This document shows positions 1-7,229 of a stretch of 64,000 nucleotides of DNA, piece after piece. Made by a program: the position numbers and the translations under genes. The DNA is from Opitutaceae bacterium. GTDB lineage: Bacteria > Verrucomicrobiota > Verrucomicrobiia > Opitutales > Opitutaceae. The DNA is taken from NCBI GenBank assembly GCA_016711225.1, contig JADJTK010000029.1, positions 9,608 through 73,607 on the forward strand, read 5' to 3'. Within the stretch, counting starts at the first letter, position 1. Every line of letters starts with the position of its first letter. Under the pieces are notes generated by a model. It did no database searches and was not told the origin of the DNA. It saw only the letters and a list, made by a program, of their open reading frames with translations.

Positions 1-1
1 C

Positions 2-304
2 CAGTGCGCTGCACCAGCCCGAACAAGGATGCCGCTGTGGGAGAGCGTGCCTGCACGCCTTCTTGTCCGCTGGAACAAGTACATTCGCCTCGTCGGCTCT
101 TTGGTTGTCGCTCTCTCACTGGGATATGTTGTCAACAACCTGAGAAGTGCGTTCGCGGACCGCGACCTGTACGTCCATCCGGAAAGCGACTATCGCTTTC
201 CGGCCCTCAATCTTGCTGCTGTTGTGCTTCCGGTCTCTGCCGCCATAACCGCCATCCGTTTGCCCAAACGGGAGAACAAGAGTCGCGTTATTGGCGTCGA
301 CTAG
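2..304 (+). CDS. Small membrane protein or C-terminal fragment, unknown function
   Basis: The frame is open from the left edge and ends in TAG at 302-304. An ATG at 29 would give 91 residues, but with no stop upstream this may be the tail of a longer protein entering the window. Two hydrophobic stretches are visible, at about residues 17-37 (YIRLVGSLVVALSLGYVV) and 58-78, separated by a short charged loop, so a two-pass membrane protein is plausible. Third-position GC is lower than in most genes here, which may indicate foreign origin or a non-coding frame. I do not recognise the family. It lies just upstream of a relic kinase 5' end and a broken toxin-antitoxin module, so it may belong to the same acquired segment. 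Confidence 0.4.
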   Translation, partial: QCAAPARTRMPLWESVPARLLVRWNKYIRLVGSLVVALSLGYVVNNLRSAFADRDLYVHPESDYRFPALNLAAVVLPVSAAITAIRLPKRENKSRVIGVD

Positions 305-361
305 CGTCTCAGCTCCCTCACTCGTAGTCTCCTCTGTCTCCTCCTCACTTCGTTGTCTTCT

Positions 362-470
362 GTGGCCACTCCGAACTCCACGCCTCCCGGCCACCGCAAG
401 ACGGAGACTCCCTTCGGCCGGCGCCTGGTCCGGCTCACGCTCGGCGGCACCGGCGTACCGACCGTGGTTT
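362..470 (+). pseudogene. Relic copy of the 5' end of the downstream NtrY-like kinase gene
   Basis: From a GTG at 362 the frame reads HRKTETPFGRRLVRLTLGG and then TGVPTVV. This closely matches the start of the kinase at 1576 (RRRKPETPFDRRLLWLTLG, then TGAPAVV), and the bases match too. Similarity stops near 470 and no other part of the kinase follows. The result is a diverged direct repeat of about 105 bp flanking the toxin-antitoxin remnant. It could be a target-gene fragment left by insertion of that module or the stump of a deleted kinase paralogue. The resemblance is clear; the mechanism is inference. Confidence 0.7.
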
Positions 471-492
471 GCACGAGGAATGGACGCAACAA

Positions 493-522
493 TGTTGAAA
501 ATCCGACTACAGATCTTCAACA
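493..522. promoter_or_regulatory. Candidate operator IR1 upstream of the AbiEi-like gene
   Basis: The arms TGTTGAAAATC (493-503) and GATCTTCAACA (512-522) form an 11-bp inverted repeat with one mismatch. It lies about 65 bp before the antitoxin start. AbiEi antitoxins are known to repress their own operons by binding paired inverted repeats, so an operator role is inferred. Confidence 0.5.
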
Positions 523-546
523 AATCGTCCCGAAATGAGGCATTGA

Positions 547-580
547 GATGCCGAAAAAATGGTGCCATAATTTCGGCATC
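547..580. promoter_or_regulatory. Candidate operator IR2 upstream of the AbiEi-like gene
   Basis: The arms GATGCCGAAA (547-556) and TTTCGGCATC (571-580) form a perfect 10-bp inverted repeat with a 14-base spacer. It ends 6 bases before the chosen ATG at 587. Together with IR1 it gives the two-site layout known from AbiE autoregulation. The ATG at 548 lies within the left arm, which argues for the later start at 587. Confidence 0.6.
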
Positions 581-586
581 CTTCGA

Positions 587-1204
587 ATGAAAACCAACTA
601 TGGAGACCTCCAGAGCGGCCTCCTACGCCGCATCAACGGCAAGGGCCCGGACTGGGCCTTTACCCCGAGCGACTTCGCGGACTTCGGCGACCCTCGCTCC
701 GTTGGCAAAGGGCTCACCCGCTTGGTCAAAATCGGCACGATCCGTCGGGTGCGGCGTGGCGTTTACGAAGTCCCCCACGAAAACCCGATAATTGGCACGG
801 TGGGGACCGACACCGATGCCGTCATCGCGGCCATCGCGCGCCGTGACGGGCTCAAGCTCATCCCCCCAAGTGCCCACGCGGCCAATCTCCTCGGGCTCAG
901 CACTCAAGTCGCCGCGCGTGCCGCGGATGGTATTGCCGGCCGCGCGCGCGTTCTCAGTACTGGCGGCAAATCCGAAGTGATCCTGCGTCGCCGCTCCACC
1001 AAGACAATGGCGCTCGCCGGCCGCACCAGCAGTTGGGTCGCCGAAGCGTTGCGCAACATCGGCCGCCAACACATCACATCCGCCCGCCTCGCCGAGCTGA
1101 GAACCCGTTTCAGCACGGCCGACCGCCGCCAACTCCGCGCCGACCTGCGCTACGTTCCGGCCTGGATGCGCCCCCATTTCCTCTTCCTCGCCGGCGATGA
1201 GTAG
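587..1204 (+). CDS. AbiEi / DUF6088-type antitoxin
   Basis: This 205-residue protein matches the DUF6088/AbiEi antitoxin group of type IV toxin-antitoxin systems, which silence a partner AbiEii nucleotidyltransferase and repress their own promoter. Visible features are an N-terminal winged-helix region (GPDWAFTPSDFADFGDPRSV through LVKIGTIRRVRRGVYEVPHE), then the family-typical segment LIPPSAHAANLLGLSTQV and a C-terminal helical part ending YVPAWMRPHFLFLAG. The start at 587 fits the family length and leaves both upstream inverted repeats outside the gene. The stop overlaps ATG 1197 of a broken partner toxin gene. The antitoxin frame is intact while the toxin is not, so it is now probably an orphan regulator. 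Confidence 0.85.
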   Translation: MKTNYGDLQSGLLRRINGKGPDWAFTPSDFADFGDPRSVGKGLTRLVKIGTIRRVRRGVYEVPHENPIIGTVGTDTDAVIAAIARRDGLKLIPPSAHAANLLGLSTQVAARAADGIAGRARVLSTGGKSEVILRRRSTKTMALAGRTSSWVAEALRNIGRQHITSARLAELRTRFSTADRRQLRADLRYVPAWMRPHFLFLAGDE

Positions 1205-1435
1205 CACGCCCTCTCACTCACGAATCGCCGCGCGATCTGCCTCCAAACCACGGCAGCCGCCGACATCCCCGCTCCCATGGGGGGAACGGATTTCTGGGTT
1301 TGCTGGACTCTGCGCGAACCATTCTCCCTGCCCGGCGCGACGGATCATTTCATGTTCTTTCGCCCGCCCTCGCCGTGGTCCAAAGTTGTCACCACGCTCT
1401 CGTCACTTGAGGCGCGCATCAACGCCGCCTCCTGA
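1197..1435 (+). pseudogene. AbiEii-type nucleotidyltransferase toxin, internally deleted remnant
   Basis: ATG 1197 overlaps the antitoxin stop, the usual AbiEi-AbiEii junction. After about eight codons the recognisable reading continues in the antitoxin frame as NRRAICLQTTAAADIPAPM and then DFWVCWTLREPFSLPGA, which is the conserved start of AbiEii toxins. Where the family would enter its GGTSLSKV nucleotidyltransferase motif, the sequence jumps to SPWSKVVTTLSSLEARINAA and a stop at 1433-1435, which looks like the family's C-terminus. The gene thus seems reduced to its two ends by an internal deletion of most of the catalytic domain, plus an early frameshift. Assignment rests on remembered family motifs; no toxin activity is expected. 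Confidence 0.7.
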
Positions 1436-1575
1436 GCGCCCGCGGCGAACACCCCGAGAACGAGTACGAAAATGACAACGGTTCCCCTCCTCCGCTCCTT
1501 GAGCACTGGACGTTAGCCATTCCTCCCCTTCCGCCTCCGCCCTTCCTTCCCTCCGTTACCTTCTGTCGCCTCTCC

Positions 1576-2934
1576 GTGCCCCCCGCCCCCATCAGCCCCC
1601 ACCGCCGCCGCAAACCGGAGACGCCCTTCGACCGGCGCCTGCTCTGGCTCACGCTCGGCACCGGCGCGCCGGCCGTGGTCACGGCCATGACGTTGCTCTT
1701 CGTCCACGACTTCACCGAGCGCACCCGCTGGACCCTCGCCCTCTTCGTCGTCGGTAGTTGGTTCTTCGGCTCGCTGTTGGTGCGCGAACGCGTCGTACGG
1801 CCACTCCAGACCCTCGCCAACCTCCTCGCCGCCCTGCGCGAGGGTGATTTCTCGATCCGCGCCCGCAGTTCCCGCCCCGACGATCCGCTCGGCGAAGTCC
1901 ACGTCGAAGTCAACGGCCTTGGCGCGATGCTGCGCGAGCAGCGCCTTGTCGCCATGGAGGCCACCGCCCTGTTGCGCACCGTCATGGCCGAGATCGACGT
2001 CGCCATCTTCGCCTTCGACGAACAGGGCCGGCTGCGCCTGATCAACCGCTCCGGCCAGGAATTGCTCGCCCAACCCGCCGAACGCGTCATCGGCCGCACC
2101 GCCGCCGAGCTCGGCCTGGGCGACTGTCTAGAAGGTCCGGCCACCCGCCTGATGTCCTCGGTGTTTCCCGGCGGCCCAGGCCGCTGGGGCATGAGGCGCA
2201 ACTCCTTCCGCGAACGCGGCCTGCCGCATCAGCTCGTCGTCATCGCCGATCTCAGCAGCCCCCTGCGCGAGGAAGAGCTCAAGGCCTGGCAAAAACTCGT
2301 ACGCGTGCTCGGCCACGAGCTCAACAACTCGCTGGCCCCCATCAAATCCCTCGCCGGCAGCCTTGGCACCCTGCTCCAGCGCCGCCCCGCCGACTGGGAG
2401 GACGACATGCAACGCGGCCTCGAGATCATCGCCTCCCGAGCCGACGGCCTCGCCCGTTTCATGGAGGCCTACGCCCGGCTTGCGCGCCTGCCCGCCCCCA
2501 AGCTCGCTCCCGCCGACCTCTGCGCCATCGCCCGCCGGGTCGCCTCCCTGGAGACCCGGATCCCGATCGCCATCGCCGACTGCCCTCCACTGCAACTGTC
2601 CATCGACGCCGCCCAGATCGAGCAGCTCCTCATCAACGCCTTGAAAAACGCCGTCGAGGCCGCTCTCGACACCGGCGGGGGGGTGCGGCTGCGCTGGGCC
2701 ACAACACCCCATTTCGCCGAGGTGGTGATCGAGGACGAAGGCCACGGCATCGCCAACCCGGGCAATCTCTTCGTTCCCTTCTTCACCACCAAGCCAGGGG
2801 GCTCGGGTATCGGCCTGGTTCTTTGTCGCCAAATTGCAGAGAACCACGGAGGCAGCTTCACCCTCGCCAACCGCACCGACCGTCCCGGCGGCGTGGCCAC
2901 GCTGCGCCTGCCGCTGAAACCGGCCCTGGCCTAA
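1576..2934 (+). CDS. NtrY-like membrane sensor histidine kinase
   Basis: This 452-residue kinase from a GTG start has two hydrophobic segments near residues 25-75, a HAMP-like linker (RPLQTLANLLAALREGDFSI), a PAS-like region near 130-190, and a C-terminal kinase core. The phospho-acceptor is His247 in VLGHELNNSLAPIKSLAGSL. The ATP-binding domain shows an N box (LLINALKNAVEAAL), the G1 motif (EDEGHGI) and PFFTTKPGGSGIGL. It resembles the NtrY/COG5000 group, which usually pairs with an NtrC-type sigma54 activator. No such partner lies nearby, so its target is unknown. A diverged copy of its first codons sits at 362-470. The gene is 60 bp upstream of glyA on the same strand. Confidence 0.9.
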   Translation: MPPAPISPHRRRKPETPFDRRLLWLTLGTGAPAVVTAMTLLFVHDFTERTRWTLALFVVGSWFFGSLLVRERVVRPLQTLANLLAALREGDFSIRARSSRPDDPLGEVHVEVNGLGAMLREQRLVAMEATALLRTVMAEIDVAIFAFDEQGRLRLINRSGQELLAQPAERVIGRTAAELGLGDCLEGPATRLMSSVFPGGPGRWGMRRNSFRERGLPHQLVVIADLSSPLREEELKAWQKLVRVLGHELNNSLAPIKSLAGSLGTLLQRRPADWEDDMQRGLEIIASRADGLARFMEAYARLARLPAPKLAPADLCAIARRVASLETRIPIAIADCPPLQLSIDAAQIEQLLINALKNAVEAALDTGGGVRLRWATTPHFAEVVIEDEGHGIANPGNLFVPFFTTKPGGSGIGLVLCRQIAENHGGSFTLANRTDRPGGVATLRLPLKPALA

Positions 2935-2994
2935 TTCCGCCCGAAGAAAACCTTTGCCCCGCGCCAGCCGCCCTCCAGAAAATATCGGCCTCCG

Positions 2995-4272
2995 ATGAGC
3001 ACCGCACCCTCCCAAGTTCTCAACGCCTCGCCGCTCCGTGATCTCGACCCCGAGATCCACGCCCTCATTGCCGCCGAACTCCGGCGCCAACAGGACCATA
3101 TCGAGCTGATCGCCTCCGAAAACTTCACGCTCCCCGCCATCATGGAGGCGCAGGGCAGCGTGCTGACCAACAAGTACGCCGAGGGTTACCCGGGCAAACG
3201 CTGGTACGGCGGTTGCGAACACGTCGACAAGGTCGAGCAGATCGCCATCGACCGCGCCAAGACGCTCTTCGGCGCCGAGCACGCCAACGTGCAGCCGCAC
3301 TCCGGCTCCCAGGCCAACTTCGCCGTCTACACCGCCGTGCTCCAGCCCGGCGACAAGATCTTGGGCATGAACCTCAGCCACGGCGGCCACCTCACCCACG
3401 GCAACCCGGCCAACTTCTCCGGCAAGCTCTACCAATTCGTCCAATACGGCGTGCGCGCCGACACCGGCCTCATCGACTACGACGAGCTCGCCGCCACCGC
3501 CGCCCGCGAGAAGCCCAAGATGATCACCGTGGGCGCCAGCGCCTACCCGCGCGTCATCGACTTCGCCCGCATGGGCGAGATCGCCCGCTCGGTGGGTGCG
3601 CTGCTCTTCGCCGACATCGCCCACATCGCCGGCCTTGTCGCCGCCGGGATCCATCCCTCGCCCGTCGCCCACGCCGACTTCGTCACCACCACCACGCACA
3701 AGACCCTGCGTGGCCCGCGCGGCGGCCTCATCCTCTGCAAGGCCATCCACGCCAAGGCGCTCGACAGCGCCGTCTTCCCCGGCGGCCAAGGCGGCCCGCT
3801 CGAGCACGTCATCGCCGCGAAGGCCGTGTGCTTCGGCGAGGCGCTCAAGCCCAGCTTTGTTGACTATCAGAAGCAGATCGTGGCCAACGCCAAGGCCCTC
3901 GCCGCAGCGATGCTCCAGCGCGGCTACGCCCTCGCCTCGGGCGGCACCGACAACCACCTCATGCTCGTCGATCTCCGCGCGAAGTTCCCGGAGCTCACCG
4001 GCAAGGTGGCCCAAGAGTCGCTCGATAAGGCCAACATCACCTGCAACAAGAACACCGTGCCGTACGAGACGCGCTCGCCCTTCCAGGCCAGCGGTATTCG
4101 CCTCGGTACGCCGGCGGTGACCACCCGTGGGATGAAGGAAGCCGACATGGACAAGATCGCCGAAGCGATCGACCTGGTGCTCGGCGCCCCGGAGAGCGAA
4201 GAAAAGCGCGCGGCCGCCAAGTCCCTGGTCCAGGCCCTCACCGCCGCCCACCCGCTGCCGTACAAGCTCTAA
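2995..4272 (+). CDS. glyA: Serine hydroxymethyltransferase
   Basis: This cytosolic PLP enzyme interconverts serine and glycine while charging tetrahydrofolate with a one-carbon unit. The 425-residue length is normal. The N-terminus carries the conserved IELIASENFTLPAIMEAQGS and NKYAEGYPGKRWYGGCE. The PLP lysine is Lys236 in TTTTHKTLRGPRGG. The C-terminus keeps SGIRLGTPAVTTRGM. It is followed by a rho-independent terminator at 4403-4429, so transcription should end there. Identification is secure. Confidence 0.98.
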   Translation: MSTAPSQVLNASPLRDLDPEIHALIAAELRRQQDHIELIASENFTLPAIMEAQGSVLTNKYAEGYPGKRWYGGCEHVDKVEQIAIDRAKTLFGAEHANVQPHSGSQANFAVYTAVLQPGDKILGMNLSHGGHLTHGNPANFSGKLYQFVQYGVRADTGLIDYDELAATAAREKPKMITVGASAYPRVIDFARMGEIARSVGALLFADIAHIAGLVAAGIHPSPVAHADFVTTTTHKTLRGPRGGLILCKAIHAKALDSAVFPGGQGGPLEHVIAAKAVCFGEALKPSFVDYQKQIVANAKALAAAMLQRGYALASGGTDNHLMLVDLRAKFPELTGKVAQESLDKANITCNKNTVPYETRSPFQASGIRLGTPAVTTRGMKEADMDKIAEAIDLVLGAPESEEKRAAAKSLVQALTAAHPLPYKL

Positions 4273-4402
4273 TACACAGTAGCGAGTAGTGAGTAACGGG
4301 TAGTCCGCCCCTCCTGCTCCTGTTCCCCGAAGGTTCTGCCCCACGGCAGAATGCTCCCTCGTTCTCTCGAGCAGCGAGTATCGAGCAGTCCCCAAGTTCT
4401 TC

Positions 4403-4429
4403 GGCCCGCCCTCACCGGCGGGCCTTTTT
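4403..4429 (+). terminator. Rho-independent terminator of glyA
   Basis: The 8-bp stem GGCCCGCC / GGCGGGCC (4403-4410 and 4417-4424) with a 6-base loop is followed at once by five T. It lies 131 bp beyond the glyA stop on the same strand. Confidence 0.85.
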
Positions 4430-4477
4430 GTTGGGTGCTACAATCACCCCGAGCCCCTGCTGGCGGGCAATCGAACC

Positions 4478-4500
4478 GTAGGGGCGTCGCTTGCGACGCC
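4478..4500 (+). repeat. GTAG-headed palindromic repeat (REP-like)
   Basis: The tetranucleotide GTAG (4478-4481) precedes a hairpin GGCGTCGC-TT-GCGACGCC (4483-4500). A GTAG head next to a palindrome is the hallmark of REP sequences mobilised by REP-associated tyrosine transposases. Similar units occur at 60.8-62.6 kb. Confidence 0.6.
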
Positions 4501-5138
4501 TTTCTGGGGCGCTCGCAACTGGCCCACGCCCAGGCGCAGAAGGCGTCGCCTCGCGTTCTTCGCGACGGCGCGCGAATATGTCCGACTTCACTTATCACCT
4601 ATTGTTTCGCGACCGGCTGAAGGCCGTTCGCATACTTGTGTTGCGCCATCATCGACGACACCCCGGGTTTGGGACGGAGAGAATAGAATCAGGGCGACTA
4701 TTTCCGGGTGGTAACGCCAGAAGCCTCCACCCTGCGGCTCGGCTCGCTTCGCAAAACCAGCCCGCGTCCCTGGGGACCTGCATCCGTGAAATCCGCGGCG
4801 ATCGCCACAAAGCGGCACGATAATGCACAAGAATCTTGATTGTCTTCGTGGCTCTTTGCGCCTTCTCGTGGCCAACGGGAAGGGCAAGCGCAGATGAACG
4901 CGGATAGACGCAGATCAAAAGAGCTCCCGCGGCTCACGCGGGGGTCCGCAAAACGGACGGGCCACCTCACCGCGGTGGCCTACACGGCCGGCCCGCTCCT
5001 TTGGGACGGGCGACGGGGATGCCGCATCCGCGTTATCCGTGTGATCCGCGGTGAAATGCTGATTCTTTGCGTTCTCTGCGTCCTTGCGGTTTCCCTCTTC
5101 CGAACCTCTATGCGCTCCGTGGTCAAACTCCCGGAACC

Positions 5139-5161
5139 GGGGCGTCGACCAGCGACGCCCC
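5139..5161. repeat. Hairpin related to the 4478 repeat
   Basis: The arms GGGGCGTCG (5139-5147) and CGACGCCCC (5153-5161) form a perfect 9-bp stem with a 5-base loop, sharing its core with the repeat at 4483-4500. It lies just 3' of the minus-strand FkbM gene. It lacks a clear T-run, so a terminator role is uncertain. Confidence 0.5.
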
Positions 5162-5189
5162 TCCCCCACCACTGAGCCACCCGCCCCCA

Positions 5190-6062
5190 TCAGGCGCGGA
5201 CGCACCCGTGCCGCGCATGGGTGTCGTACCACCCGGGCATCGGCCGGCCCTGCAGCAGCGACAGCCCCTTGGCGAGGATCTTGCCGGCCAGGTGCCGGGT
5301 GAGCTTCCCCGAATCCCCGAACAACGCATACTGGCGGAAGATCCGCCCATACAACTCGACGATCTCCGCCCCGGTCTTCCACTGGTCGGGCAGATCGCTC
5401 CCAAACAGACCGCTCGACCCCTCCCGAAACCGATACCCGGCGAAACTCCGCTCCCGGGAGGGCTGCGGTTCCCGTTGACGGCCGATGCCCTGCTGCTGGA
5501 CCGCCTCGAAATCCGTGTATCCCAGTTCCGTCAGAAGATCGATCTCCGCCCTGAGCTTGCCGAACACGATCTTCTCGGACTCGATCGAAACATAGTCCGG
5601 CCGCACCGCGAACTCCCGCAGCGCCCGCAGGCACAGGGTGTCCATACCTTCGATGTCGATCTTCATGTAGTGCGGAATGCCGTGGCGTTCCAGGCTCTCC
5701 GCAAAGTTGACGGCGGAGATCTCGACAACTTCGCTCAGTGTCCCCCGGATCTCATTGCGCTGGGCCCAGTCGCTGGAAACCGTGCTCCAGACACTATACT
5801 TCGTGTTGCGATACAGCTTGACCTTCCCCGGCGGCGTTCCGTCCGGCGAGGGCTCGACAATCGCCCCTTCCACGATGGTCAGCCGCTGCGCCGCTATGGC
5901 GCTCGCGAAGCGCTCCCGACACTGGGCAGCCAGCTCGGGGTCGGCCTCGAACGCCACCACCCGAAATCCCTTCGCCAGATAATAGTCGGTGTCCTGACCG
6001 GTGTGCATGCCGACGTCGTACACCAGATCGTCGTGCTTCCGCGTGGATCGTTTGGAATTCAT
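5190..6062 (-). CDS. FkbM-family SAM-dependent methyltransferase
   Basis: This 290-residue protein has the class I methyltransferase fold of the FkbM family: motif I is LVYDVGMHTGQDTDYYLAKG near residues 13-32, followed by the acidic end of strand 2 (VVAFEADPE) and the FkbM core YMKIDIEGMDTLCLRAL. Family members O-methylate sugars, polyketides or peptides, often on surface glycans; the acceptor cannot be read here. It lacks a signal peptide and should be cytosolic. It is the downstream neighbour of uridine kinase on the same strand, but a 270-bp gap makes co-transcription doubtful. That gap holds a nested inverted repeat (GATGCGA 6224-6230 with TCGCATC 6248-6254, and GAGCC/GGCTC inside it). 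Confidence 0.85.
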   Translation of the reverse strand: MNSKRSTRKHDDLVYDVGMHTGQDTDYYLAKGFRVVAFEADPELAAQCRERFASAIAAQRLTIVEGAIVEPSPDGTPPGKVKLYRNTKYSVWSTVSSDWAQRNEIRGTLSEVVEISAVNFAESLERHGIPHYMKIDIEGMDTLCLRALREFAVRPDYVSIESEKIVFGKLRAEIDLLTELGYTDFEAVQQQGIGRQREPQPSRERSFAGYRFREGSSGLFGSDLPDQWKTGAEIVELYGRIFRQYALFGDSGKLTRHLAGKILAKGLSLLQGRPMPGWYDTHARHGCVRA

Positions 6063-6332
6063 TGGAATGTTTTGGGCGCGCCGATGATCGCCGCGGTTGC
6101 GGAGAAGGGGCTCGTCGCTCAGTGCCCTGGCCTTCGTGACACCTTACGGAAACCTGTCTGGCGCAGCCATGAGACTACACTCGCACGGCGCCTTCCACCA
6201 TGGGGTGTTCTAGGTAGCCCGCGGATGCGAGCCGGACGGCTCGATGATCGCATCGACCAAATGGGCCGTCACCTCGTCGGCGTTCCCGGAAGACAGTCCG
6301 GGGAAGCCGCCGAGGCGCACCTCGCGCCCTGC

Positions 6333-6956
6333 TTATCGATCCCCCCGAAGCCGGCTCCGCACCACCTCCACCAGCAGGGCCACCGCAGCGCGGTTCTCCC
6401 CTCCCCGGGGCACGATGATATCCGCCCACAGCTTGCTCGGCGCGACATACTGCTCATGCATCGGCTTCACACTCGAACGGTATTGTTCGAGGATGGAATC
6501 AACCGTGCGTCCCCGCTCCGCCAGATCGCGACTCAGGCGCCGGAGCGCGCGTTCATCATCATCGACGTCGATATACACCTTGAGGTCGAAAAGATCCCGC
6601 AACCGGGGATCGGCGAAGAGTAGAATTCCCTCGACGAGGATGATCGGTCGCGGTTCGACCCTCTTCGGCTCCGTCCGCCTGCGATGGGTGGCGAAGTCGT
6701 ACTGCGGCTGCGCGATGGCGCGCCCCGCACACAACTCCTGTACGTGCTCGACCAGCAGGGACGTCTCCAGCGCGTCCGGATGGTCGTAGTTGATGGGGTG
6801 AGCACGAGCGCCATCGGCGTCGCCGTGGTCTTTGTAGTAGGAGTCGTGGGAAAGGTGCACGCCCTCCGAGGGCTGGATATCATCCAGCACCGCCTTGGTG
6901 AAGGTGGTCTTGCCCGACCCGGTACCACCCGCAATTCCGATAACAAAGGTTTTCAT
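6333..6956 (-). CDS. udk: Uridine kinase
   Basis: This enzyme phosphorylates uridine and cytidine in pyrimidine salvage. From ATG 6956 the protein has 207 residues, the normal length. It begins MKTFVIGIAGGTGSGKTTF with a P-loop, followed by the substrate motif LSHDSYYKDHG, then INYDHPDALET and the family segment IILVEGILLFADPRLRDLFD. An upstream in-frame extension to 7082 is composition-poor and was discarded because family members start at the strand before the P-loop. It stands between the FkbM gene and the NHL-repeat gene on the same strand. Confidence 0.95.
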   Translation of the reverse strand: MKTFVIGIAGGTGSGKTTFTKAVLDDIQPSEGVHLSHDSYYKDHGDADGARAHPINYDHPDALETSLLVEHVQELCAGRAIAQPQYDFATHRRRTEPKRVEPRPIILVEGILLFADPRLRDLFDLKVYIDVDDDERALRRLSRDLAERGRTVDSILEQYRSSVKPMHEQYVAPSKLWADIIVPRGGENRAAVALLVEVVRSRLRGDR

Positions 6957-7160
6957 GCGCATATTCGGAGCTGGAAGATTCCGGAGTGGATCGTACGCCG
7001 GCCGCGCCCGCAACGCCATGGAGGGTTGAACTCCCCCCTTTTTTTCGCGCCACGCCCTCGCCACACCGGCGCCGCAGCCCAAGCAGCTGAACTGCCCGCG
7101 AGAGTCCCAGCTGGGCGGCCCTGCGGGCGGTTGGGCGCGGTTGGCACCTGAACGGGGAAA

Positions 7161-7184
7161 GGCCGCAGGAACGTTCCTGCGGCC
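7161..7184 (-). terminator. Perfect 24-base palindrome, likely terminator of the NHL gene
   Basis: Bases 7161-7172 (GGCCGCAGGAAC) are the exact reverse complement of 7173-7184. Read on the minus strand, downstream of the NHL-repeat gene stop at 7230, the hairpin is followed by TTTCCCC, a weak intrinsic terminator tail. Confidence 0.6.
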
Positions 7185-7229
7185 CGGCCCATGTCCGACA
7201 AGCCTTGCGCCCCGCCGCAGCTCACAGCC

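Larger units (their letters stand above)
4273..5189. other. Repeat-rich intergenic region, no gene recognised
   Basis: This 917-bp stretch holds short near-repeats just after glyA (GTAGCGAGTAGTGAGTA-like), the glyA terminator, a GTAG-headed palindrome at 4478-4500, and a related hairpin at 5139-5161. Between them lie scrambled words of the AACGCGGATA (about 4898-4907) and ATCCGCGTTATCCG (5026-5039) type. These read as inverted copies of a dispersed intergenic repeat. No open frame here shows coding character. Confidence 0.6.

Noticed and set aside
2128..4395. A 755-codon open frame on the minus strand opposite the kinase 3' end and glyA
   Set aside because: It is antisense to two secure genes, has low-complexity Gly/Ala/Val/Arg/Glu composition and no domain; long open antisense frames are expected at this GC content.
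4441..4823. Short open frames between glyA and the FkbM gene
   Set aside because: They traverse palindromic repeats, show no codon bias or motif, and overlap each other in several frames.
5067..6623. A 518-codon plus-strand frame across the FkbM and uridine kinase genes
   Set aside because: It spans two clear minus-strand genes and reads as Arg/Pro/Leu-rich nonsense.
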